DNA of 64,000 bases from Candidatus Aenigmatarchaeota archaeon (GTDB lineage Archaea; Aenigmatarchaeota; Aenigmatarchaeia; CG10238-14; SCSR01). The stretch is from assembly GCA_016187415.1 (NCBI GenBank), contig JACPJT010000004.1, positions 79,995 to 143,994 of the forward strand, in the 5' to 3' direction. Shown here one piece after another: positions 56,758 through 64,000 of the stretch. The notes below the pieces were generated by a model. The model worked only from the letters and a program-made list of their open reading frames with translations, made no database searches and was not told the DNA's origin. How positions within the stretch are numbered: the stretch's first letter is position 1; the number at the start of each line of letters is the position of its first letter. The position numbers and the translations under genes are program-made.

Positions 56758-57130
56758 GTTTATCTTTCCCAAGTTTGTTTTGTTATAAAAAGGTATTGTT
56801 CTAAACTTTATAAATCTTTTCATTCTTGAGTCGTAACACTTCCGAGTCAAGGCGAGACTATCTGTCCCGAAGGGACTCGGCGGAGGCTTCCGTTCGTTTT
56901 TGATTCATAGTCGAGGGGGCAAATTGCACATAACGGTTGTTATATTCCCCTGTTAAGGGTTGCGAGTTGACAGGTAATGTCCGAGCAAAGTTTCTGAGCG
57001 AATGCGAAGAAATTGAATATAACAGGCTTTTAACGAATATGGATGCATTTGCGGGATTTGAAACTAATAGACGCAGGATTTGGATAATGATTCGGGAAAT
57101 TTCTCTCATTTACCTCTTAGTTCTGGCTAA

Positions 57131-57153
57131 TAAAATATAACCTGCTAATTGCA
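57131..57153. other. Candidate attI/dif-like site next to the recombinase
   Basis: TAAAATATAACCTGCTAATTGCA, same design as cassette junctions, ends 11 bp before the recombinase ATG. Confidence 0.5.
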
Positions 57154-57163
57154 TTTATAGATT

Positions 57164-57991
57164 ATGGTTTATATCCCAGTAGATATTGAGGAAGCTGTGC
57201 GTAGAGAGTGCAGGAGAAGGAGGTATAGTGAAAGGACTATAAAAACGTACATTTATTGCATAAACCGATTTCTAAAATTTGCTAAAAAGGACATAAACAG
57301 GATAAGCAAAAAGGATGTGCGTCTGTACCTTGAGTCTCTTTCTGAAAAAGGAATGGCAGGAAACACAATGAATGTAGATCATATGGCGATTAGGTTCCTT
57401 TTCGAGGATGTTCTTGATAAAAGGATTTGGATAGATATCAAATATAGCAAGGTTCCCGAGAAACTGCCTGTTGTCCTTAGCAAGGAAGAGGTCAAGAAAC
57501 TGTTCAATGTGATTACAAATCCAAAGCATAGATTGATGGTGCAATTGATGTATTCTGCTGGGCTGAGAGTTAGCGAACTGATAAATCTGCGAATTGGGGA
57601 CATCAACTTGGATAAAAATTACGGTTGGGTACGTGGCGGTAAGGGAAACAAGGACAGGCTATTTATTGTCGCAGATTCCTTGAAAGATGAACTCCATAAA
57701 TTCATGAAATCAAAGACAGAGTGTTTGTTTACTAGCGGGAGAGGAGGAAGATATAACATAAGAAGTCTCCAACAGATTATTAAAAAAGCTGCTAAATCGG
57801 CTGGGATAAAAGGTAAAATTTCTCCGCATACTCTTAGACACAGTTTCGCCACTCATTTGATAGAGAATGGGTATTCTGTCTCGGAAGTCCAGTCGCTTTT
57901 AGGGCACAAAAGTCCGGAAACAACTTTCGTTTATTTGCATACAGCATCTCCGAGTATGATTAAGATAAAAAGCCCTATCGACAATCTATAA
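57164..57991 (+). CDS. Tyrosine recombinase, XerA-like
   Basis: YSAGLRVSELINLRIGDI (catalytic R), PHTLRHSFATHLIENG (HxLRH), LLGHKSPETTFVYLH (GH...Y). Confidence 0.95.
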   Translation: MVYIPVDIEEAVRRECRRRRYSERTIKTYIYCINRFLKFAKKDINRISKKDVRLYLESLSEKGMAGNTMNVDHMAIRFLFEDVLDKRIWIDIKYSKVPEKLPVVLSKEEVKKLFNVITNPKHRLMVQLMYSAGLRVSELINLRIGDINLDKNYGWVRGGKGNKDRLFIVADSLKDELHKFMKSKTECLFTSGRGGRYNIRSLQQIIKKAAKSAGIKGKISPHTLRHSFATHLIENGYSVSEVQSLLGHKSPETTFVYLHTASPSMIKIKSPIDNL

Positions 57992-57994
57992 TCT

Positions 57995-58810
57995 ATGAGG
58001 GTTTTTCTCGGTCCAGCTGGTTTGCCCATGGCATCTGAAGGGAATACAGTCGATGGCATAAGAAAGATAAAAGAACTTGGGTTAAACGCGATGGAAATAG
58101 AATTCGTCCGTTCTATATACCTGAATGAAAAAACCGCAGAAGAAGTTGGCAAAGCGGCAAAAGAGCTTGGAATAAGGTTGTCCATTCATGCACCATATTT
58201 CATCAACTTGTTGTCAAAGAACAGGGATGTCGCAGAAAAATCAAAAGAAAGAATAATCAAAAGCGCTGTAATAGGGGAGATATTGGGTGCCGATGCGATT
58301 GCTATTCATACTGCATACTATTCTGGATTAACCAAGGAAGTGGCTCTTACAGAATTAAAAGAAATTTTCATCAAGATATTGGATGAACTAAATGAAAGGG
58401 GCGTGAAAAATGTCAAACTGGGTGTTGAAACTATGGGCAGAAAAAGCATGTTCGGCGGATTGGACGAGACTATAGAACTGTGCAAGGATGTCAACCGCAA
58501 ACAGTTGGTTCCGTACTTGGACTTTGGTCACCTGTTTGTCAGAAACAATGGAAAGATAAATTATTCTGAGATTTTCGACAAGATGGAACCCTTGAAACTA
58601 GACCACATAAACTCGCAGTTTGCCGGCATGGGTAAGAATAAACGGGGCGAATTTGTAGATGTTCATACACCAATCGGAAATTATCCGCCATTTGAACCGC
58701 TGGCAAAAGAGATTTTAAAAAGAAAACTGGATATAACAATCATTTCTGAAAGCCCATTGTTGGAAATCGATAGTTTGAAGATGAAATCTGTTTTTGATAG
58801 ACTTACTTAA
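57995..58810 (+). CDS. AP endonuclease IV / TIM-barrel family
   Basis: LSIHAPYFINLLS, AIAIHTAYYSG, LGVETMGRKSMFGGLDE, PYLDFGHLFVR, DHINSQF. Confidence 0.88.
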   Translation: MRVFLGPAGLPMASEGNTVDGIRKIKELGLNAMEIEFVRSIYLNEKTAEEVGKAAKELGIRLSIHAPYFINLLSKNRDVAEKSKERIIKSAVIGEILGADAIAIHTAYYSGLTKEVALTELKEIFIKILDELNERGVKNVKLGVETMGRKSMFGGLDETIELCKDVNRKQLVPYLDFGHLFVRNNGKINYSEIFDKMEPLKLDHINSQFAGMGKNKRGEFVDVHTPIGNYPPFEPLAKEILKRKLDITIISESPLLEIDSLKMKSVFDRLT

Positions 58811-58842
58811 ATACTTTTATAATTTAATGGTATATAGACACC

Positions 58843-59433
58843 ATGACTCTAAAACTTCTGGAAAGGCTTGGGTTACGTTCACATTCAGGAGATTACATTC
58901 GGAAATTGCCGAGAAACATACAATTTTATACGCAGGAACAACTTCACGGCTTAGAAATTGCTGCCTTAAATGACGCTACAGGACTGGCAGTATTTGGATG
59001 GGATGCGCCCATTATGGACGACCGATATTGCGAAACATTAAACGGATTCTTATCACGAAAGAACACCAAGGTTTTGGCATACTTAAACGATGATGCGCCG
59101 CAAAGAGTAAGAACATTGATCGCAGAGCACCCAGAAAAGGTTGCATCTCATTCGACTTGGGAAGACAGGGAAAAAGGATTTAGAATATACGATATAGGCA
59201 AAGACCATGTTACCAGATGGAACTTACTTGTTGAGTGGGATTCGACTAAACCATCGCCTCATCCAAAAGAGCCACATATGCGGCTTCGACAATTTCGACT
59301 TGGCTCGGCGTTTCCATGGGGTACACGATATGGCCTTTACCATGAAATTACCGATCTTATGTATAATATGAAATGGAAATCTGGAATAGATATGATACAT
59401 TCTTATCATGCGCACGCCGGTTATATCACGTGA
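58843..59433 (+). CDS. Hypothetical protein
   Basis: 196 aa ORF, no recognised family. Confidence 0.5.
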   Translation: MTLKLLERLGLRSHSGDYIRKLPRNIQFYTQEQLHGLEIAALNDATGLAVFGWDAPIMDDRYCETLNGFLSRKNTKVLAYLNDDAPQRVRTLIAEHPEKVASHSTWEDREKGFRIYDIGKDHVTRWNLLVEWDSTKPSPHPKEPHMRLRQFRLGSAFPWGTRYGLYHEITDLMYNMKWKSGIDMIHSYHAHAGYIT

Positions 59434-59434
59434 T

Positions 59435-59863
59435 CTAAACGTCCAAAATAACATCGGCTTTCCAGCCGTCTTTGGTTTTTTCCACTTTAAAATTATGCAA
59501 ACTCACAGCCTTCACGTCCGCCAGCAATTCGTGTTTTTTCATATCCAATTTCTCGCCGTAAGCCCTCGCCTTTAGTTTCCATTTCCTGCCATCTGTTATG
59601 CTCACATTGAACTTACTGAATAAAAGTAAATTCGCGTCCTTATGGAACACTATTTCCTGCAAGAAATTAAACAGAAGCATCCCAACATCATCTCCCCTTA
59701 CTTCTATCACCCGCACAACATTCTGCTTGACGGAATCGAGGTTTTTGACCATCGTATTCGTCACAGCCAGTCCGGCAGACTCGAACATCTCTTCCATAGT
59801 CCTACCGGTGGATTCGAATGCCACATCCGCTATCGCAATGTCATCAAAAAATTTGTAAGGCAT
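59435..59863 (-). CDS. Archease
   Basis: DIAIADVAFESTGRTMEEMFESAGLAVTNTM...LLFNFLQEIVFHKDANLLLFSKF...LLADVKAVSLHNF. Confidence 0.93.
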   Translation of the reverse strand: MPYKFFDDIAIADVAFESTGRTMEEMFESAGLAVTNTMVKNLDSVKQNVVRVIEVRGDDVGMLLFNFLQEIVFHKDANLLLFSKFNVSITDGRKWKLKARAYGEKLDMKKHELLADVKAVSLHNFKVEKTKDGWKADVILDV

Positions 59864-59893
59864 AATCTTAATACGTGTGCCAAATAAAAGAAT

Positions 59894-60892
59894 TTAAGCC
59901 GGCCGCAAAATCCCCATTATGTAGTTGTCTTTTGCTTGCTCCCGCCTGAGGGTTTCCAAGTCGTCGTACAACAAACTGTCCGCGACCCTTCCTTGGAGCA
60001 CATGCTGCCGATTTTTGACATACGACTGCAAGAGATATTCCAACTCTTCTTCGCGAAGGTTTCTTATCCCTCCTTTTCCGGTTTTGCTGCGGCTTTTGAG
60101 GCTGCGATCGTATTTGAGAACCCTGTTTATCAGCCTGGCAACTATGTCCGCAAATTCCCTTGTTATCGGCAACACAAAATTTGTTTTGAACGGGTCGCCT
60201 CGCTTCGCCGACTCAACGCCAGCCGCATAACATCCCGCTATCACATGCTCGTCTAATTTGACCTGTCCTGATCCAAGTTCCTGATAAGTCGTATGGTGGC
60301 ACATATGCCTTAGGAATGTGTCCTGCCAATCGTTGTTGCTTTTCTGGGTTGGCGGTTGCTCTATCCTCACCATATGAGACCGCAAATTTGACAATGATCT
60401 GGATGGCACTTCGCACATTATGGCGTTGTTGTAGTTGAGGCTGACTTTTATTCTTTCTTTTGGATTGCCTGAAACGGGCATGCTACCGCTAAAAACTTCG
60501 TATAACACAAGACCGTCGACTGCCGATAAAAGAGGGTATATCATAAGTCTGTCAGCTGTTACCCATCCAAACCCTCGGGCGGTATATTGCGGCCTGAACA
60601 CATTTAGAATATGTTTGACTTCTTTTATGAAATCTTTTTCTTTTTTCCAGAGCATAATCGCGGGACCGTATCTTGCGAAACTGTGGAAATCCCCGCCGGG
60701 CATAATTTCATAATCGCTGGGTAAAAGAAACGACTGCTTCCCGGTCAAACCGCGCACGTGGTCGATTAGATGATACGGGGTTTGCAATTCAAACTGTCTG
60801 GGAAATCTCCAATCGCTATATCTTTCTAATTTCTCTTTGGGCGTAAGATAATCGCATATGTGTTCTCTTGTCCGCTGGACAGCTTGCTGCAT
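59894..60892 (-). CDS. Uncharacterised protein between rtcB and archease
   Basis: 332 aa ORF, same strand, gaps of about 30-35 bp to both neighbours; no family recognised. Confidence 0.6.
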   Translation of the reverse strand: MQQAVQRTREHICDYLTPKEKLERYSDWRFPRQFELQTPYHLIDHVRGLTGKQSFLLPSDYEIMPGGDFHSFARYGPAIMLWKKEKDFIKEVKHILNVFRPQYTARGFGWVTADRLMIYPLLSAVDGLVLYEVFSGSMPVSGNPKERIKVSLNYNNAIMCEVPSRSLSNLRSHMVRIEQPPTQKSNNDWQDTFLRHMCHHTTYQELGSGQVKLDEHVIAGCYAAGVESAKRGDPFKTNFVLPITREFADIVARLINRVLKYDRSLKSRSKTGKGGIRNLREEELEYLLQSYVKNRQHVLQGRVADSLLYDDLETLRREQAKDNYIMGILRPA

Positions 60893-60927
60893 GTTAAAAG
60901 AATCTATAGAAAACTATTAATTGTTTC

Positions 60928-63807
60928 TCAACCCTTCACATTTCCGATTGGGGCGAACTTGACTACCTTCTTGGAAATGCCTGAGAGGTGTGTGGCATCA
61001 ATTACATCGTCCACATTTTTGTATGCCGGACCGGCTTCTTCGGCCAAACCAGACCAGGATACAGATTTCACGTATATCCCGCGTTTCATCATGTCCCTCT
61101 GCAAATCCTCTCCCCTAAACAGCCTAGTGGCTCTGGTTCTGCTCATTGTCCTTCCGCTTCCATGCGCGGTTGAGCAGAATGTTTCGGGCGCTTTTTCCCC
61201 GCCAACCAGAAGATAAGAGCCTGTCTCCATGCTGCCACCGATAATCACAGGCGAACCGTCATTGCGATATAGTTTCGGTATTTCTTCTCTTCCAGCAGGA
61301 TACGATCCCGTTGCACCCTTTCTATGGACTATTAATTTCTTTTTCTTTCCATCGACTTCATGCTCTTCGAGTGAAGCGCGATTATGCGATACATCAAAGA
61401 CCATTTTCAATCCCAATTTTTCTGCGTCCTGTTTGAAAACATCTGAGAACACTTCTCTGATTCTATGAAGAATCACTTGGCGATTAACAAAACTCATATT
61501 TACTCCAGCTGCCATCGCCTTGAAGTAATCCTGCCCTTCTGGAGAGTTGAAGGGTGCACATGCAAGTTCAGGATCCAATATTTTTATTCCGTACTTTCTC
61601 TCCATCACTGACAAGAATAACTGCAGATAGTCTGTGCCAATTTGGTGGCCAAATCCTCGAGAACCACAGTTTCCTGTTACAAAATTATCTGCAACGAAAT
61701 TATGATTTTTATTCTTTACCCGTATATCGTAGACGAATTTTCCATTATTTTCAATTTCTTCAATGCTTTCTACTTCATCCCATATTATGGGTGTCGGTGG
61801 ATTGAATTTGAACTCTTCTCTAAATTCGTTGAATGTAGGGTATTTTATTGATCTAAATTTAAAAGGTGTTATTGCAAGCTGATTCTTTGTTTTATTAGTT
61901 AACTTTGATTCTTCTTCTAATAATTTATTTTTGCAGTTAAGGTACTGTAATGCATATGCAGATAGGTTAGTTCTATCTTCACAATATTCAAATCCTATCT
62001 TAGACCAAAGTTTCTTTAGATTATCTTCCTTTGAAGATATGTCAATTCTCAATTTTATTGTCTCTTTTCCGTCTTTTGTTTTGACACCTTTAATTTCAAA
62101 TGTTTTTGCTACTTTTACTCCAAATTCGTTTAGTAAGCTCTCGATTTGCCTTAAGAATTTCAAACCGTTTTCTTTTTTATCAGCTAGTTTATTTATCGAG
62201 AGTCTTGCCATTCCAAATCTATATTTCTCAATTAATCTTATACTAGGTTTGGTTAACTCTGCCCCAAAATACCCTGCTAGATACAGTCTTTTTATCCATA
62301 GAGGTGATTGAAGAATCCATCTAGGAACCTCAAATTCTTTTCTGCTTTTATTTCCGAGAGGGGCGCCCAAAGCATACATAAGAATGGGCAGACTTAATGA
62401 ACCGATTACAGTAGTATTTGTTTCTCCGTCTATGGTTCTTTTTTTCCCGTCAGTATATGTTACATTACTTTTACATCTTTGTGTATATACCTTTGTTGCA
62501 CTATATCCCAATTTTTTTATATCTTCCCTTATCCTTTCGAGGTTTTCCAGTTTTCCTATGAATTTCATAGACCATCTGCCTTTAGCTCTACCTAGCCAAC
62601 CATCACCTGTCAGAAAGCCCAATAATTTTGTTAAAATAGGAAGTTTTTGGTTATCCATTTTTAATGGAAGCAATCCTTGTTTCTTCAGTCTATTTACTAT
62701 TCTGTCATTATCTTCTATTTTCCTAATATCCTCCTCGGTGACTATTGTCTCATCTGAAGGATCTTCATATTCAACTCCCTCATATGGGTTTACAGCTACT
62801 CTAACAGAAGATTTAAACTCTCTAACTAATTTTAACCCATCTTTCGTCAAGAAAGGATGATCTTCTGTAGCTATAATTTCCTTTCCAGATTTGGTCTTTA
62901 TTTTGAATAATTTTTCCCTGTTCTCGATCTTATAGAAATTTTCTATTTCAGTATCTAAGACTTCATGGGTTTTTTCATCAAAACATTTCACCTTTAAGTT
63001 ACTATTTTCCATATCTTTTATTCTAATCCAAGCTCCATGTTCTGTCAAAACCTTTGCATCTCCAGGTAGACAATGAAACATGATGACAACCTGATTAGGA
63101 AACAATCCCCATTTCTTCGCAAGATTTTTGTCAAAAATATTTTCTTCTTTTACAACCTGTATCTCAAGATAATGATTTCCTGAACCCAAAGTACCTATCT
63201 GACTGAATCCTCTTTCAACAGCCTTTGATGAAACTTTTGAAACGTCAGACCAATCTGCTTTTCCGTTCAATTCCGTCCTTTCCAAATCTTCCTTCCATGC
63301 ATATCCATTATCCACACACCACTCTGCACCATCAACAACCACTTTTTTAAATTCATTCTTAGTCAGCTTGACAAAACCTGTCGAACCGACGCCAGCCGGG
63401 ACTCTCTCGAATAATTTATCGACCAGTGGTTTCAGATGAGGTTGGACATCCTTTTGAGTGAGATTAGTCAAAACCAGACGCATGCCACAATTAATGTCGA
63501 ATCCTATTCCACCTGGTGAAATCACGCCATTTTCTTCTGGGTCGAATGCGGCTACGCCTCCTATTGGAAATCCGTACCCGGAGTGCCCATCGGCCATACA
63601 GAAAGCGTATTTTTGTATTCCAGGCAAATTGGCGACATTTGTTATCTGGTCATACACTTGAAGGTCCATCTCGTCTACAATCTTCTTTGTGGCGTATATC
63701 CTAGAAGGAACTTTCATTCCTTGCTTGAAACTTTGGGGTATTTCCCAAATCACATCTGATACTTTCTTCAATTCTGGTTTTTTGAACACTTGATTACCGA
63801 ATGGCAT
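60928..63807 (-). CDS. rtcB: RNA-splicing ligase RtcB containing an intein
   Basis: CMADGHSGYGFPIGGVAAFD, GGIGFDINCGMR, LGSGNHYLEIQ, [H]CGSRGFGHQIG, AHGSGRTMSR. Confidence 0.97.
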   Translation of the reverse strand: MPFGNQVFKKPELKKVSDVIWEIPQSFKQGMKVPSRIYATKKIVDEMDLQVYDQITNVANLPGIQKYAFCMADGHSGYGFPIGGVAAFDPEENGVISPGGIGFDINCGMRLVLTNLTQKDVQPHLKPLVDKLFERVPAGVGSTGFVKLTKNEFKKVVVDGAEWCVDNGYAWKEDLERTELNGKADWSDVSKVSSKAVERGFSQIGTLGSGNHYLEIQVVKEENIFDKNLAKKWGLFPNQVVIMFHCLPGDAKVLTEHGAWIRIKDMENSNLKVKCFDEKTHEVLDTEIENFYKIENREKLFKIKTKSGKEIIATEDHPFLTKDGLKLVREFKSSVRVAVNPYEGVEYEDPSDETIVTEEDIRKIEDNDRIVNRLKKQGLLPLKMDNQKLPILTKLLGFLTGDGWLGRAKGRWSMKFIGKLENLERIREDIKKLGYSATKVYTQRCKSNVTYTDGKKRTIDGETNTTVIGSLSLPILMYALGAPLGNKSRKEFEVPRWILQSPLWIKRLYLAGYFGAELTKPSIRLIEKYRFGMARLSINKLADKKENGLKFLRQIESLLNEFGVKVAKTFEIKGVKTKDGKETIKLRIDISSKEDNLKKLWSKIGFEYCEDRTNLSAYALQYLNCKNKLLEEESKLTNKTKNQLAITPFKFRSIKYPTFNEFREEFKFNPPTPIIWDEVESIEEIENNGKFVYDIRVKNKNHNFVADNFVTGNCGSRGFGHQIGTDYLQLFLSVMERKYGIKILDPELACAPFNSPEGQDYFKAMAAGVNMSFVNRQVILHRIREVFSDVFKQDAEKLGLKMVFDVSHNRASLEEHEVDGKKKKLIVHRKGATGSYPAGREEIPKLYRNDGSPVIIGGSMETGSYLLVGGEKAPETFCSTAHGSGRTMSRTRATRLFRGEDLQRDMMKRGIYVKSVSWSGLAEEAGPAYKNVDDVIDATHLSGISKKVVKFAPIGNVKG
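61669..63072 (-). other. Intein (468 aa) with LAGLIDADG-like homing endonuclease inside RtcB
   Basis: Starts CLPGDAKVLTEHGAWIRIKDM, ends NHNFVADNFVTGN|CGSRG; internal LLGFLTGDGWLG and LYLAGYFGAE. Confidence 0.93.
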
Positions 63808-63860
63808 TTTCTATTTTCACCCAAAACAATTATCTTATTATTGTAGGATAATCATTTAAA

Positions 63861-64000
63861 TTAAGACAATTCTCTCAATATTTCAACTTTTCCTTTCACA
63901 CCAGCTTTGAATTCATCTTCAGCAGCCTTTGCTTTATCGCCCAACAATCTTCTGTAATGGATAGGAATTGTAACCTTCGCATTTATCGCATTCGCGGCCT
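63861..64000 (-). CDS. C-terminus of a probable MBL-fold hydrolase (UlaG-like), partial
   Basis: My translation ...AANAINAKVTIPIHYRRLLGDKAKAAEDEFKAGVKGKVEILRELS; open to window edge. Confidence 0.5.
   Translation of the reverse strand, partial: AANAINAKVTIPIHYRRLLGDKAKAAEDEFKAGVKGKVEILRELS

Larger units (their letters stand above)
49361..57153. mobile_element. Integron-like / dif-module-like gene cassette array adjacent to a tyrosine recombinase
   Basis: Nine junctions of similar design at about 49361, 50379, 51149, 52144, 53281, 53681, 54253, 56922, 57131; cassette-specific inverted repeats; array ends upstream of the recombinase at 57164. Confidence 0.7.

Noticed and set aside
56858-57109. 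ORF 83 aa minus strand between array and recombinase as RiPP precursor
   Set aside because: It spans a junction site and has no leader/core-like pattern; probably spurious
49361-57153. CRISPR array
   Set aside because: Junction repeats are spaced by gene-sized distances, are divergent, and there are no cas genes
49361-57153. Transposon/IS remnants to explain the inverted repeats
   Set aside because: No transposase ORF, no target-site duplications seen, and inverted repeats differ from cassette to cassette
57164-57991. Calling the recombinase a true IntI
   Set aside because: By eye the region between the catalytic R and HxLRH motifs shows no IntI-type extra segment; the sequence reads like XerA/XerC/D, so I kept the neutral label
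61554-62860. Plus-strand ORFs opposite the intein
   Set aside because: Phe/Ser/Leu-rich antisense shadows of the rtcB intein

Overview
The window is archaeal, with a DPANN-like gene complement. Core genes recognised by protein motif include MCM, TBP, aIF2-beta, RNase HII, AspRS, GatA/GatB/GatC, Dph2, FtsZ, Sec61-beta, RNase P RNA, archease and an intein-containing RtcB. About 0-8 kb and 19-21 kb carry large secreted or surface proteins. Three tRNA genes were read by eye: Asn(GTT) with two probable non-canonical introns, Ser(GCT), and a probable Val(GAC) with a 12-nt intron. The most unusual region is about 49.3-58.0 kb. It is a run of small gene cassettes (HicBA, HNH, nitrilase, PIN, HIT, MBL + radical SAM-SPASM) separated by related quasi-palindromic junctions of the form [WTATAAY or ACTTAAC]-4 nt-[GTTAWGT]. 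All junctions have the same polarity, and several cassettes are bounded by their own private inverted repeats. The array ends 11 bp upstream of a XerA-like tyrosine recombinase that points away from it. This layout resembles an integron, or a dif-module system, but I see no IntI-specific insertion in the recombinase and no textbook attC. Two further copies of the junction bound a roughly 0.25 kb mini-cassette near 26 kb. Other observations: PolX and a SAM methyltransferase each broken by a deletion/frameshift, a shared LPDFGLAGF C-terminal motif on two surface proteins, an unknown protein between RtcB and archease, and an acidic microprotein after FtsZ. All family calls are by eye; no database search was run.
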